NCBI GenBank assembly: GCA_037349105.1
Contig: JAYJMM010000109.1
Location: 1,191,001-1,255,000, forward strand
Origin: Limnomonas spitsbergensis
Taxonomy: Eukaryota; Chlorophyta; Chlorophyceae; Chlamydomonadales
Length of the DNA: 64,000 nucleotides
Direction: 5' to 3'
The notes beneath the pieces are model-generated. The model had not been told where the DNA came from. It did no database searches and saw only the letters and a list, made by a program, of their open reading frames with translations. This document shows, piece after piece, positions 45,750-58,500 of the stretch (its first letter is position 1; every line of letters begins with the position of its first letter). Both the position numbers and the translations under genes were made by a program.

Positions 45750-47359
45750 GGGTGTACATCTCTGGTGTGCCTGCCTCTCTGACGGATGATGTCTCTGTGG
45801 AGCTTGTGCACGAGGACAGCAGGGTGACCTGCTGAGGGTAGGGCCAAGAGGGACGTCTCAAGATTTGTATGAGGTTGACATACAGCACAGGCTGCTCAAA
45901 GCAAGCGTTTTTGTTACGTACTGTAATGAGTGCGCAGGTAATTGACATTTATTTAATTGTAACATCTCCTGATGTTTTCTTCGAACTTGGGTGCATACGT
46001 TGCTTCAGCGGTGATTGAGATGGTCAACGGTGATTCTGCCTGCTTGCCTGCCTGCCTGTCAGCTGACAACTGTGTGCAAAAGTCTTAAGTTTAGGGTGCT
46101 TCAGCGAAGATTCAGTTACATTATCACGGCCTATCCGCCTATGGCCAAGAGGACCTTGTGCAGCATGCCCTGCTGCTGCATGCTTGGGCCACCACCCGTA
46201 GAAAGACCATACAAGGTTTTGTCCCAAGGGCCCAGGCAGTTTGAGGTGGCTTACCAGTGGCATGTCTAAGACAGTCAGATGCGCATTGATTTTAGCACTG
46301 ACATCAAAAATGCAACTATTCGTCATCTGTTCCAACCTCATCCAGCAGTAGTCCGGCCGGATTGGGCCGCTCTTGAGCCCACTCCACATGTTTCAGAAGC
46401 AGATGTCTGATTGTATTCCACGCACGTCTCTTCGCAAAATCCAGTCTGCCTTGTCTGCCTGTAAGGAAGGATTCCAAGAAGGCAGGATAGATTACACGGC
46501 ACACGGTGCATGTGCGTGAGGAACTATCGGAACGTCCGATAGTTTCAGATTCCTCCGATTGCCCATCACGTGATTTGGGCGTTACTCAAGCGAATACCTC
46601 ACCTTTGCTTGACAACAGAAGTTTATTGAAACAATATCGGCATGTGATTTTTGAGAAATAGTGGTGATTTTCAGAAAGGTAGGTGAGTAACGCCTTGATG
46701 CGTGCGCATATCTTGGCGGCACCTCCTAGCGTATGAATGTACACGTTCGAACGCCGAACACACTTAATTGCTCGTCTTTGACAATTGCGCCGTGGCCTCA
46801 CGGGTTGCGAAAAGTGTGGCGAAGGGTGTTGAACGTACACCATGCATGGGCATGGTCACACCAGGGGGTCACGCTATGACACTATCCAGTATATCCCTCC
46901 TACAAGGGCTGGCACATGCCCCACACCCCCCCTCCCGAGCCTTTTCCAGGCAACCGAGTGGAATTTCCTGGGTCTGCATGCAGTCCCAGTCAGGTCTCCC
47001 ATAACTCGTATGTACCGCGAGGGGGGTATTCAGTATGTACCGCAAGGGGGATACTAATGTGAACCGACGCGTTTCGCTCTAAAAGCGATCGCACAATTAA
47101 TTAATATATGTGTGTTTTTGATATGGACCCTCACTCAAAGCATCCCCGCGACAAGAGGATAAGTCTCGCTCGCTCAGTTACAGCAGTCAAGCTCCCCCCT
47201 CTGGCCCCTAAGTTTAATAGGCATTATAAATTTATGCCCTGGGGTCTGCGTCAACGTCGCGCTTCAGAGCCTGGATCGCTTGGTGGCGGGAGCGGCGAAG
47301 ACGGCGAGGACGACGTCTCGTGGTCCCTCAGTGCTGGGCTGCTTCCCCAGCAGTCCAAG
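45750..47359. other. Upstream region, one weak exon candidate
   Basis: No recognised gene. A perfect 10-bp-arm palindrome AACTATCGGAACGTCCGATA/GTT lies at 46522-46544. A plus-strand ORF at 47108-47371 (HPRDKRISLARSVTAVKLPP) has coding-like composition but no splice or family support. Confidence 0.35.
46316..46458 (-). CDS. Unidentified terminal exon candidate
   Basis: Begins after a good acceptor (CCTTCCTTACAG|GCAGAC) and reads RQGRLDFAKRRAWNTIRHLL, LKHVEWAQERPNPAGLLLDE and VGTDDE before a stop. The composition looks coding. No upstream exon was found and the family is unknown. Confidence 0.35.
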
Positions 47360-48335
47360 TGCTCCAGCTAATGCAGTACCAATGCACCCTGCCCTCCATG
47401 CATGTGCTGCTTGCACGTTGCACCGCCACACCCCTGACCTCCTGGCATACGCTGCATGCATGCTGCAGGGCAGACCCTCTCCCCACCTATTGCCCTGAAT
47501 GCACGCTGGACTACCGTCCCCCATCCACCATGGCATGCGTTGCATGCACGCTGCACTGATGCCCCCCTCCTCCCCTGGCATACGCTACCTACATGCTGCA
47601 ATACTGCACCCATCCCCCATGGCATGCACTGCCCGATTGTTGCCCCACTGCCACCTCCTTCAACCCTGGCATGCGCTGCCTGCCTGCTGCATCACCGCCC
47701 CCCCCCCCCCCTCGCTTGTGTTCCGTGCATGCTGCGACATTGTACCCCTCCCCCACCAGGCATGCATCGCCTGCCTGCAGCTCCCTCCCCCCCTACCTCT
47801 TTGGCATCCCTAATGTGCTGCCTGCATGCTGTGCCACTGCCCCCTCCCACCCTAACGCGCTGCCTGCTTGCTGCACCACCGCAACCTCCCTCCCTAACGC
47901 GCTGCCTGCATGCTGCGCCACTGCTACCTACCTCCCTAATGCGCCGCCTGCCTGCTGCGCCACCGCCCACCTCCCTCCCTAAAGCGCTGCCTGCCTGCTA
48001 CGCCACCGCCTCCCTCCCACCCTAATATGCTGCCTGCATGCTGCACCAGCGCACCCCTCCCTCCCTAATGCGCTGTCTACATGCTGTGCCACTGCCCTTT
48101 CCCTCCCTAATGCGCTGCCTGCCTGCTGCGCCACCGCACCCCTCCCTCCCTAATGCGCTGCCTGCAGGCTGCGCCACTGCCCCCTCCCTCCCTAATGCGC
48201 TGCCTGCATGCTGCGCCACCGCCCCCCTCCCTCCCTAATGCGCTGCTTGCAGGCTGCGCCACTACCCCCTCCCTCCCTAATGCGCTGCCTGCATGCTGCG
48301 CCACCGCCCCCCTCCCTCCCTAGTGTGCTGCCTTT
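47360..48335 (+). repeat. About 42-bp C-rich satellite
   Basis: Units of the type TGCGCCACCGCCCCCTCCCT and CCCTAATGCGCTGCCTGCA, 42-43 bp apart and cleanest from about 47810 to 48330; older, more diverged copies (TGGCATGCACTGCC words) extend left to about 47360. ORFs here are repeat products. Confidence 0.9.
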
Positions 48336-48541
48336 CTTGCTTGGGACGTTCTGCGTAATGCTGCCCAGATTGAGAAGACCTTGCAGGAGATGGCCCCACT
48401 ATCTACCCATGGTCGCAAGCTGATTAGACTTCGCATCTCTCAGTCGACCCCTTTCAAGTCTTTTCATGATGAAAGTTTGGAAATGCCCTAATCACATACT
48501 AATTATGCTAGGACTCAACATCAGATGCCCTAATTCAACCC

Positions 48542-49115
48542 AGAGGACTGGCCTCAAAGCTAGCCGGGAGCGCGCACCGAAGGGCAGAATGAGGGACGGG
48601 GCAGTCACAAAAATAAACTGCCACAATGAACGGAATCTAGCAGAACCAGCGCAGGCCCTTCTGAGCACAACGAAACAGTAATTTTTCCTACAAATCTGAT
48701 AATGTTGGTCCTGCCCTCTACAGGACTGGCCTCAAGGCTTAAACCGGGAGCGCGCGCCGAAGGGCAAAGTGAGAGACTGGGCTGTCACAAAAATAGAGTT
48801 GCCACAATGACCGGAATTTAGCAGATTCAGCTCAGGCCCTTCTGAGCACAAAACCAGTGACTGTTTTCAGCAAGTCTGAAAGTGTTGATCCTTCCCACAA
48901 GAGGACTGGCCACAAAGCTATAGCCGGGAGCGCGCACCGAAGGGCAAAGTGATGGACTGGGCTGTCACAAAATAAAGTTGCCACAATGACCTGAATTCAG
49001 CAGAATCAGCTCAGGCCCTCCTGAGCACAAAAAAATAGTGGCCATTTTAAACAAATCTGCAAATGTTGGTCCTGTTCACTAGGGAGGACTGGCCTCAAAG
49101 CTAGCCGGGAGCGGG
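48542..49115 (+). repeat. About 180-bp tandem repeat
   Basis: Three full copies and one truncated copy starting near 48542, 48722, 48902 and 49082. Each opens with AGGACTGGCCTCAAAGCTA and GCCGGGAGCGCGCACCGAAG. The copies differ by substitutions and 1-2-nt indels. Nothing coding. Confidence 0.92.
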
Positions 49116-51577
49116 CACGGGTCAAGCTGAAACGCTGATCAAGTGCATTTATGAGCGGTGTCTTGCTGTTTGTTGGTGTGAGTTGAGGGAGTTGGGCTAG
49201 GCATGTCTTGTCGGAGTCCGGTCTGCATGGATGTGCGGGGTGGGGTAGCTCAGTGACTCTCGTGCGAGCGAGTGACTGTCGTGTGAGGAAACTGGCTGCC
49301 CACACTCCGCAGAACGACCTGACGTCCCGGGGCGTCCCAGGGCATCCTGGCATACCGTATCGTGTGTGGCGTACCAGGGCTGGGATGCCCTCCTGGGATG
49401 ATTGCCACCGATGGTGATGGAAGCGTCATTTCAGCCGTCTGAGCTGCTGTGCACGTTCCCAACGTATTATTATTATCATATCATAATATGTGCGTCCACG
49501 CCTTGTGCATGCAAGGGGACTGTACTTTGACCCCATCTCTGTGAACATCCCAGGCGTCATCCTTGGTGTCATCCCGACAGACCGAAGCTACACCCCTGAC
49601 CTACACCCCCCACCCCATGTCCTTTGAACTTGCGGCTTTCACCAGCGCGCACAATACATCGCCATATTTTGCGAATGTGCACTGTTTATCTGCCAGACGA
49701 TCATACGCTGGCCATATCGCCGTGAAGCATCCCGGGCGCCATCCTGGGTGTCATCCCGACAGACCGAAGCTACACCCCCAACCTACACCCCCGACTTGGG
49801 CAGGTGTAACTTTTGAAGCCGTGACTTCACTTAACCTTTTTTTCTTCTCATAATGGCAAAACAATATTTCAGCTGAGCTGTGATGCCCATGCGGTCGAGC
49901 CTTTGCAGCATGGCCTTCAGATTTTTGGAACTGTGCAAGGGGCGGTGCTCGCTGCCACGCAGAACTGCGAAATCCACTTAACATGCTAACACCAGGCGCT
50001 TGAGAAGCAGCCAGCATTACCAGCCAGCAACAGCATTACCAGCCAGGAGGTAGTGCCCCCTCCCCAAGAGCCGCGCTCCATGACTGAGTACGATAGCGCC
50101 ACCATGGAGGCAGCGTTGTGTAATGGGCAGCTGCTCAGGTCCGGCACCTTTGGTGTCATGTACCGGGTCCAGCACCCCCTACCGCCGCATGCACATAGTT
50201 GGCATGTATTTGTTGCGCCCTGCCGGTCAGTGCGGCACCCTGAGTTGGAGAGGGGAGTAGCTGTCCCCAAACTGTGTCTAGCAGTCCTTGACATGCAGCC
50301 GCTCCTCACTGCTACAGCTAGTGGACGCAGCCTACAAGCAGGCAGAGGAGATCCCAGAGATTCCGATACTGAGCACAGGTACGCGGCCGCCTACCGCACA
50401 TGGTTCCAGCCTATGGCGGGCACCAGAATGGCGCATGCTGGAAGCCGTACCGACAACATGGCTTGTGCTTGTGTGCGCACCGACTTACGGCTGCGGTTCA
50501 GTGCAGTTAACACAACTGACACCAGACGACGGCGTGGTGGTCAACAGCGGTCTTAAGGAGATGTAAAATTAGTTTTTCTTCTTCCTTTCTTTGGGGGGAA
50601 ATCGTTAGGACTGGTCTCTTCAGTGGTGATGGACCTTTGTACTGCCTTTCCTTTTGCAGGGGGGCAGCTATTTTCCTTTTGCGTTTCGTTCATCCTTTAG
50701 CTTCTTCACTTCACTTTCCTTCTCCCAACTGTTGAGCGCCCACGCGGCCGCCCTTTCGGCGGGGCCCCAAGGTCAATAACGTTACACCTCTGGGCCCGCT
50801 CAAAGCTCGGCCGCGTGGGCGCCCAACTGTTCAGAAGGGAGTAAAGAAGGAACTAAAAGGAAGAGAGGGGGAAAGGAACAAAAGGAGAGGCTGGGAAGGC
50901 AACGAAGACCAAGTCCAACACCTGAGTTTCACTAGAGAATAACCCTCAACAAAGCCTCTAAAAAAAGGTAAGTCCAGAAAAGCAAGCGTATCCCACCCCT
51001 ACTTGGCCGCGAGGGCGCCCCACTGATCAGAAGGGAGAAGAGAATAAACTAAAAAGGGGGCAAACAACAACAACAACAACAACAACAAAAGGACCAAAAG
51101 AGAAGGCCGGAAAGGCCAACGACACCGGCCTTAGAAATCCTGGAGACTATTGCTACGGAGATTGTGAAAGGTTTGGATGCACGGTTTTCAACCGACACCT
51201 GCTCATTGCTGGATGCATTCAAGATTTTCGAGCCTTCTAGTTATATTGGTCTTACTCCTGGCTGCTCTTGGCAGGTAGTTTTTTTGCCATTGGCAGGTAG
51301 TCAGGTAGTCAGGTATTTTTCTTCCAAACAGTTGGGCCCCAGGTGTAACATTCTTGAATTAAAAAAACGAAATCCGGCTTCACACTTTTTCACACGTTTC
51401 ACACTTTGTCACACAAACGAAAAAAAACAAAGCTATCAGCCGACCGAAAAAGGCCTGGTCGGCGTCAGCCGACCACCCTGACAAGGCCCCCCAGTACCCT
51501 GGCTGCAAAGTGTGCCATGGCTACTGCCTCAAGCTGTGAATCAAGCATCCCAAAATGTGTCCTTTCGAACATCCTAG
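49116..51577. other. Intergenic, repeats only
   Basis: Contains a two-copy tandem duplication of about 183 bp (TCATCCCGACAGACCGAAGC at about 49570 and 49753), dispersed GC-rich repeats (about 49885, 50728-50850, 51003-51045) and a (CAA)n tract at about 51066-51088. An ORF at 50053-50556 has no recognisable domain. Confidence 0.45.
50728..50850. repeat. Two dispersed-repeat copies tail to tail (palindrome)
   Basis: Forward GCGCCCACGCGGCCGCCCTT, centre AGGTCAATAACGTTACACCT, reverse GCTCAAAGCTCGGCCGCGTG and GGCGCCCAACTGTTCAGAAG, then the purine tract GGGAGTAAAGAAGGAACTAA. Mirror tracts of pyrimidines and purines lie outside. Another reverse copy is at about 51003-51045. Confidence 0.8.
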
Positions 51578-51801
51578 AAAGCATCCTGGCTCACGTCCCA
51601 GACTCCCAGTAGGCATCCTGGCTCACATCCCAGTAGGCATCCTGGCTCACATCCCAGTAGGCATCCTGGCTCACATCCCAGTAGGCATCCTGGCTCACAT
51701 CCCAGTAGGCATCCTGGCTCACATCCCAGTAGGCATCCTGGCTCACATCCCAGTAGGCATCCTGGCTCACATCCCAGTAGGCATCCTGGCTCACATCCCA
51801 G
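51578..51801 (+). repeat. 24-bp minisatellite
   Basis: About nine units of AGGCATCCTGGCTCACATCC plus CAGT, exact 24-bp spacing in the core; the first units and the outer edges are diverged. Confidence 0.93.
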
Positions 51802-52520
51802 GATGCGTCCATGGACGCTTTCTGGGACGATTCTGGGACGCGTCCATGGATAAAAAGAAACATAGGATACGCCGATACGATTCCTGGGACGCATCCATGG
51901 TTATCATCCCATGTGGGTCTGGGATGCCTCTGGGACGCCTGGGACGTCAGGTCCTTTTGCGGAATGCCACGTCTGAGCTCCCTGCAGGCCCGCGAGCGAA
52001 CATATATAACCGACAACGGCTAGCTATAGCGAGCACCGACTCGCTGCAACAGCGGTCAACATGTTTACTCTGTCTGTGAATATGCCAATTTGGTGCTATT
52101 GGTACATTTGATGGAAATATAGTACTTCAAGAGACTTCTCGTGTTTGAGCGAACAAGAAAGGACGGAAGGAAACGCCTGAACGTGCCTTTAGGAATGAAA
52201 GAAAGAAAGAAAACGCCTGAGCGTGGCTTGAGGAATACGGGATTTTATGGGAATGTTTATGAATGCAAATGTGCGTCCCGAGCACCGGTCCCGAGTCCTG
52301 GTCCCGAGTCCCGACAGCAACAGCGGGTTGAACACAGGCGGGGCCGCGATCGGGTTTCAGAGCCGGCGAAGCGAAGGGGGCACCCACCCAGCATGCAAGT
52401 TTGCAACACATACTTCGAACCTGACCTGACTATCAGCACTCCAGCCCCATCACTCGGTACGCAACAGTTCTTCGTCACATCACTCTTCAACTGCCCGAAT
52501 TGGCCAGTCTCAAATCTAAT
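51802..52520. other. 5' flank of the WD40 gene
   Basis: No exon recognised. Short repeated phrases (GGAATGAAAGAAAGAAAGAA and GAAACGCCTGA, about 52165-52230). The promoter of the WD40 gene must lie in or near this interval. Confidence 0.35.
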
Positions 52521-55500
52521 ATGTCTAGAAAGGGCGATCCTGGGTATAACCCGCTGAATGTGTTCCATCCGTCGTCCAAAGGCAGGGGCCCAGAGCGGGC
52601 CCCCCCACGCAACGCAGCATCATCTTCGCACGTTCAAAACGACCAGTACATGGATAACTTCGACAAAGCCTGGCATGAGATGAATGGGATGAGCATGGAG
52701 TGAGTAATGATGTGCCTCACCTCCTATCTCTCCCTTGGCCCCTCGGTGATGTGGGCAAGTCATGGGGGGCAATGCCTCGCTTGAGGTCTGGTGTGGTGGA
52801 AATGTGAGATGGAAATATGAAGATTACGAGGTGAGGGGGGCGATCGAAGGACTGGGGGCAGCAGCAGAAGCTGCATGGGCATCATGAAGTGTGATAAGCA
52901 CACGAACTGCTATGACGGGGCGAAGAGCACACCGAGAGCGACCCAGCACCCATGCCAGCAAGTCAGGTTGAGTGCGCCTTCTCGCTCATCCACCCCCAAT
53001 AATACGCTCGCACATGATTGCACACCCTTGTCACATCGACTCATGTCGACGTCCGTATCTCGGACGAACAGTTTTGTGGAAGCCCGTGCATCAGCCGGCC
53101 CCAGCGAAGGGACGTCACATGCATGAATGAGAGTGCCAAGCATGGTTCCACCTGGCATATGTATACCAGTGGAAACCTGATTTGCAATTGAATATCGTAA
53201 GGAATTTTACTGTTGTCGAATTGGTACTGGTCTTGTTGTGTGCATGGTGCAAGGCTCAAGGCTAGTGCCATGCGCCTCTACTAGGCACACCATTATGGCA
53301 TTTCAGTGATCTTGCTAATGTAATTTGTCGTTCCGACCTTCGTGTCATTAGACAGGCTGCCCCGCTGACCTTCACCTCATACCATAAGTAGCAAATAATA
53401 ACTACTGCCAAGACTTCCCTCATGTTACCCTTCAGGTGCTCCCTACACAACATTATGCACTGTTTTGACAACCCCCGAGTGACGGACAAACTGTGTTAAA
53501 ATATGCCGCAAAGAGGCTACCGTGCATTCCCCACACAAATCCAAATAAATTATGCTTAAGGCTTCGCAAGTTTGAAGTAGGCCGCCTTGAAGGGCTTTCA
53601 CATTGTACACTCTACCGTGTTGGGCGCTCCCAAAGCATGAAACCAGCTGAGCATCAGCGCATTCTGCTCTCATGGGTAATAATAATGGATCTCAATTCGA
53701 TGCATGTATTGGATCTGAGACCTGGATCTGAATCTGAGGCATGCTCGCGAGCACGTAGCAAATATCTGGATCCCATGTACTAGCATATCAATCTGAGGCC
53801 AAAATCTAATTCCCACGCCCGTTCTCCTATTTGAATGTACAGGAATACCAAGCTCATTAACGCCTGGACCACTTACAAGCCACATCCCAATCTCTGGATC
53901 TGAGGCATCTCCTCCCCTTATTTCCGAATATGCAAGAGAACCATGCTCATCAACTCCTGTGCCGCATGTCCTTCCTCCTGAACGTGCAGGAAGACCAAGC
54001 CCATGAACTCCTGGGCCACCTCCAAGGCACCCCCCAACATGCCTTGCAGCCAGAAATACCCAAGCAGCGTATCCAGGCAGTGGCGCAGCGGCCCACAGAA
54101 CCCTGAAGGTGGAAGTGTGGTGAGGGGAAGTGTGGACTCGGATGTTGAGGGGCCAGTGGAGTCCAGGGGGGGTGGGGGGCAAGGTTGTGAACCTAGTGTG
54201 AACTGAACGCCAATTTCGCACCTCACACAAAGGCCTCACACATCACACTATTATCACACTGTATGCCAATATCACGCCTCGTATCAATAGCAAACCAATG
54301 TCACACCTCATACCAGCGTCACACCCCACGCCAACATAAATTCCATACCAAGGTTGCACCGCATGCCTCTGTTACACATCATACCAATGCCACACTTCAA
54401 CCTTGCGTCACACATCATACCATTGTCACACATGATGCCAATGTCACACATCATACCAATGTCACACATCATACCAATGCCACACATCATACCAATGTTA
54501 CACTTCAACCTTGCGTCACACATCATACCAATGTCACACATCATACCAATGTCTCATTTCAACCTTGCGTCACACAGTCACCCCGCCTGGTCAAACCATG
54601 CGCATGGGGAAAGACTTCCATAAGATTTCGCTGAGCAATAAGATAACACCCTCGCCGTCTTAAGCTCGGCTAAAATTTGAACTTTGTTTCGTTGGGGTTC
54701 CCCACCCGAGGGGTAGAGGGGGGTGGGGATCAAGGACACCGAAATTAAAAGATTCCGCCTCAGACCAACATCACAGCTCAGATGAACGTGACATGCACTC
54801 AAGTATGAATCTTGGTGTCTACACTCCACTCTGCTTCTACTTTACATCCCTGGTGCCCAACCCTTTACCAAAACTCCTCGCGTCCCACCTGCAGGCATCC
54901 TCTCTGATGTGAGCGCCTTGCCCCACTTGTGCTCTGCTGCAAACTGGGCACGGAATGACGTCGTTGTGGTGAGGTCCTTGGGGGCGGAGACCTGAAAGGC
55001 TGCTGCCAGGCATCTCTTGTTTTGTGTTGGGTTAAGGGTTTGATTTTAAACCCTGAACTCTAGATTGGGCTGCACACACATGGGCAGCACTTGTTTGCAT
55101 GCGCGTCTGCTCTGGCTGGGCCTGGGTGGGGGGATGCTTGTGCAATCAGAGCAAAACAAATGAAACTGACATTCGAAACTTGACTTCTCTTGAAGAGTTG
55201 AAGGATAAAAATTTGCCTCTGGCATCGTTTACTATTGTGCGTTCAATGGACTCTATGAACTCTGCAAAACTCTTGTGCTTTCAAAACTCTGCAAAACTCT
55301 TGTGCGTTCAAAGGAATGTACAAAATCCGCAGCCTGGAATTTGATTGTGCAGGGGTCCTCTGACCATGCGTTGTACATCATAGATGCCACAAAGGGTACT
55401 CACAAACGGACGTTGTACAACAAGACGTGTGGGCATTCCGAGTGAGTGGTGTGTCATGGCACTCCTATCTCCTCCCCTCTACCGTTTTCTTCCGTCATTC

Positions 55501-58500
55501 TTCTTACCCTGCCCTCCAGAATTGTCCCCTGGTATTTTGAAACTTTAGGGCTGACATTGTTAGACAATGTCGATATGTCGATGCATGCTCTAAAAAACAC
55601 GAACAAGTACCCCGCTCTTGGGTGTATGGCAAGCATGCCTCTCCTCTGGGGCAAGGCATGAGTTGTGGCTGCCAGGGAAGGGTTGTAAAGAGGGGGGCCT
55701 GATGAATCGTTATCTGCTGCAGTACCTACTCCTGGATATCTGCCTTTTGCCAATATACCCTCATGCGAATGGAGAAGGCCAAGTAATGAAGCATTCAGAT
55801 CAGGGATGCTGATAATGCAATGTTTACTTTTTGGTGCCCAACAGCACAACATGTCACAACTTTAAACTGTACAGTGCCACACTTCATACACGACCTTTCA
55901 GCTTATATATCCCCACACTTCATGCACGACCTTTCAGCTTATATATCCCCACACTTTCTGCCAGGTGGGTCTCTTTAACCTACCTGCCAGATGGTAAGAT
56001 TGTGTCTGGCGGCATGGACGCCAAGATGTGGATGTGGCCCGGTGGCTCAGCCAGGGGCATTCAGATGGAGGGGCACTCGGCTCCTGTTGCCAAGGTAGGG
56101 TTTAGGGTTTAGGGTTTATCAGCTAGAAGGACATGGGGAATGAAAGGCCCTACCTGTTTATGTTGGTTCTTTAAGAGCTGCCCTTCTTTACCATGTTTTC
56201 TCACACTTTGTTCTGTTCCTGTGCTACCTTTCGCTCATTCTCTTTCACAAGTTTTTCTTCCACGTTTTGATGAAATCGGGGGATTATGCTTCTGATTGCA
56301 GGTGCTACGCGTATCGTGACCTGAAATCGTGGGCATGGCGGCATGCCCCCTCCCCTTCCGTGTCCTTTAAGGTTGAGTACGATAGCGCAACTGGAGGAGT
56401 CATCAGCTGCAGCTATGACAAGACGGTCCGGTTGTGGAATGTCGGGTCACGATGTGCCCAGATTGGATGCCTCACAGGGTAGGTTGTTTGAATGTAGGTT
56501 GTTTGAATGTAGGTTGTTTGAATGTGGGTTGTTTGAATGTAGGTTGTTTGAATGTGGGTTGTTTCAATGGCTTGGAGGGTTAAGCGTTTTGGGTTTTTGA
56601 TCGAAATCTTTGTCTGTGGGTTTAGGGTGCAGGATTTCTCGAACGGTAGGCTGCGAGGATCTGTGAATGTCGGAATACTTCAAAATTTGGAAACGGGCCA
56701 CCAGAAAACTCTGTTGATTTGAAGAGCTCAGCAGGATGATGCTCCAGTGTAACCTATGCCTCCATGACTGGGTAGTCCATCAGGGTGAAGCATGGCCTCA
56801 CTCACCAGTCACCATCCTAGCCACCCATCCCCCTCACATGATGTCGCATTGATCCATTGGATGTTTTTTAATGCTCGTAGGCATGACGCCCCTGTCATTG
56901 AGCTGGCTGTGGCAGATGGGCAACTCATCTCAGGTGCGCGAATAGGCTTTTGCTGATCTCAAGGACACTGGTAGGCTTTGGGAGGATGGTTGCACTCTGG
57001 CAGGGGTAGATAGGTAGGTATTTTTTGGCAAGCCAGTAGGGAGCAAGGGCCTGGCTGGGCTATAGAGGGGTGGGGGATGACCTGGCATGGACCTGTTCCA
57101 TCTTCACACCCTTCACCGTACAACATTTAATTATATTTCGAAAATCGCCGTGACCTCCAATTTTACACCATTTGCACGGCCATATCCACGCCTATATTCC
57201 CGCCCGTCTTCTCAAAGGGGAACGCAGTGGGCATGTCATCTTGTGGGACACTGCAGACGCTGACATAAGCTGGCGCCTCAAGAACGTTCACAAGGGGCAC
57301 ATCACCTCACTGGCATGGGGGGACGCTTCGGACCCGACATGTGCCGGCCTGTTCATGTCAGGTGGTCAGGATGGGTGAGCGGGGGAGGAAGGTTCACAAG
57401 GGGCACATCCTTGCAGTGATATGGAGGGATGCTTCTGACCAACCAGCGCCACGACCTGTTAGTGTCAGGGGGTCAGGATGGGTGAGTGAGGGGAGGAGCG
57501 TTCACAAGGGGCCCATGGCCTCATTGACGTGGGAGGATGCTTCTGACCAACGCATGCCACAACCTGTTAGTGTCAGGGGGTCAGGATGGGTGAGTGAGGG
57601 GAACAGTGTTTATTTGATTGGTTACCGGACCGCCATTGAGTGGCCGTGCTGCGGCCACCCCCGATTGACTCCAAACCTTGACCCGCCTTCAGCCGGAGGC
57701 CTTGGCAGCAGGGCTGGCCGAGCCAGGGGCTGGTGGCCGTAGGCCACAGTGTAGCTGAAATGTAGCTGAAAGTGATGCGGTAACCACTGCAAAAAACACT
57801 AGTGGGGAGAGTGGAGGTAGAGCTTTTCATATATTTGTCCTGCTCTCCACTTTTCACTGCCATCCCCCCCCCTGATCCATTTTTGATTTTCCTCCCCTGC
57901 CCCACCCCTGGCTGTGACCAGGTACCTGCGAGTGTGGGACCCGCGGTCTCGGAGCAACGTCGCCAAGGTGGAGCTGCATGTTAATGAGAAGGGGCACGGA
58001 GCAGTGTCGCAGATTTGTGCAGGTGAGGTTAAGCACGGACTGCATGTTTGCTGCAACAGAGAGTTGCGGTTCAGCTCTGACCACGAATATATTTCGGGTT
58101 GTGTGGATCTGATTTTCTTTCCCCCTTGACCCCCTCATGCCCAATCCCACTACCCCCTGCATCCCGGCACTTTTCATCCTGTCCTGCTCCTTTTCGTCCT
58201 TACCTGCATCCCGGTACTTTCATCCTGTCTCGCTCCTTTTCGTCCTTACCTGCATCCCGGCACTTTTCATCCTGACCTGCTCCTTTTTGTCCTTACCTGC
58301 ATCCCGGCACTTTTCATCCTGACCTGCTCCTTTTCGTCCTTACCTGCATCCCGGCACTTTTTATCCTGACCTGGTCCTTTTCGTCCTTACCTGCATCCTG
58401 GCACTTTTCATCCTGACCTGCTCCTTTTCGTCCTTACCTGCATCCCGGCAATTTTTATCCTGTCCTGCTCCTTTTCGTCCTCACCTGCATCCCGGCACTT

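Noticed and set aside
50053..50556. 167-codon plus-strand ORF as a gene
   Set aside because: No domain, splice context or convincing codon pattern; it sits among dispersed repeats.
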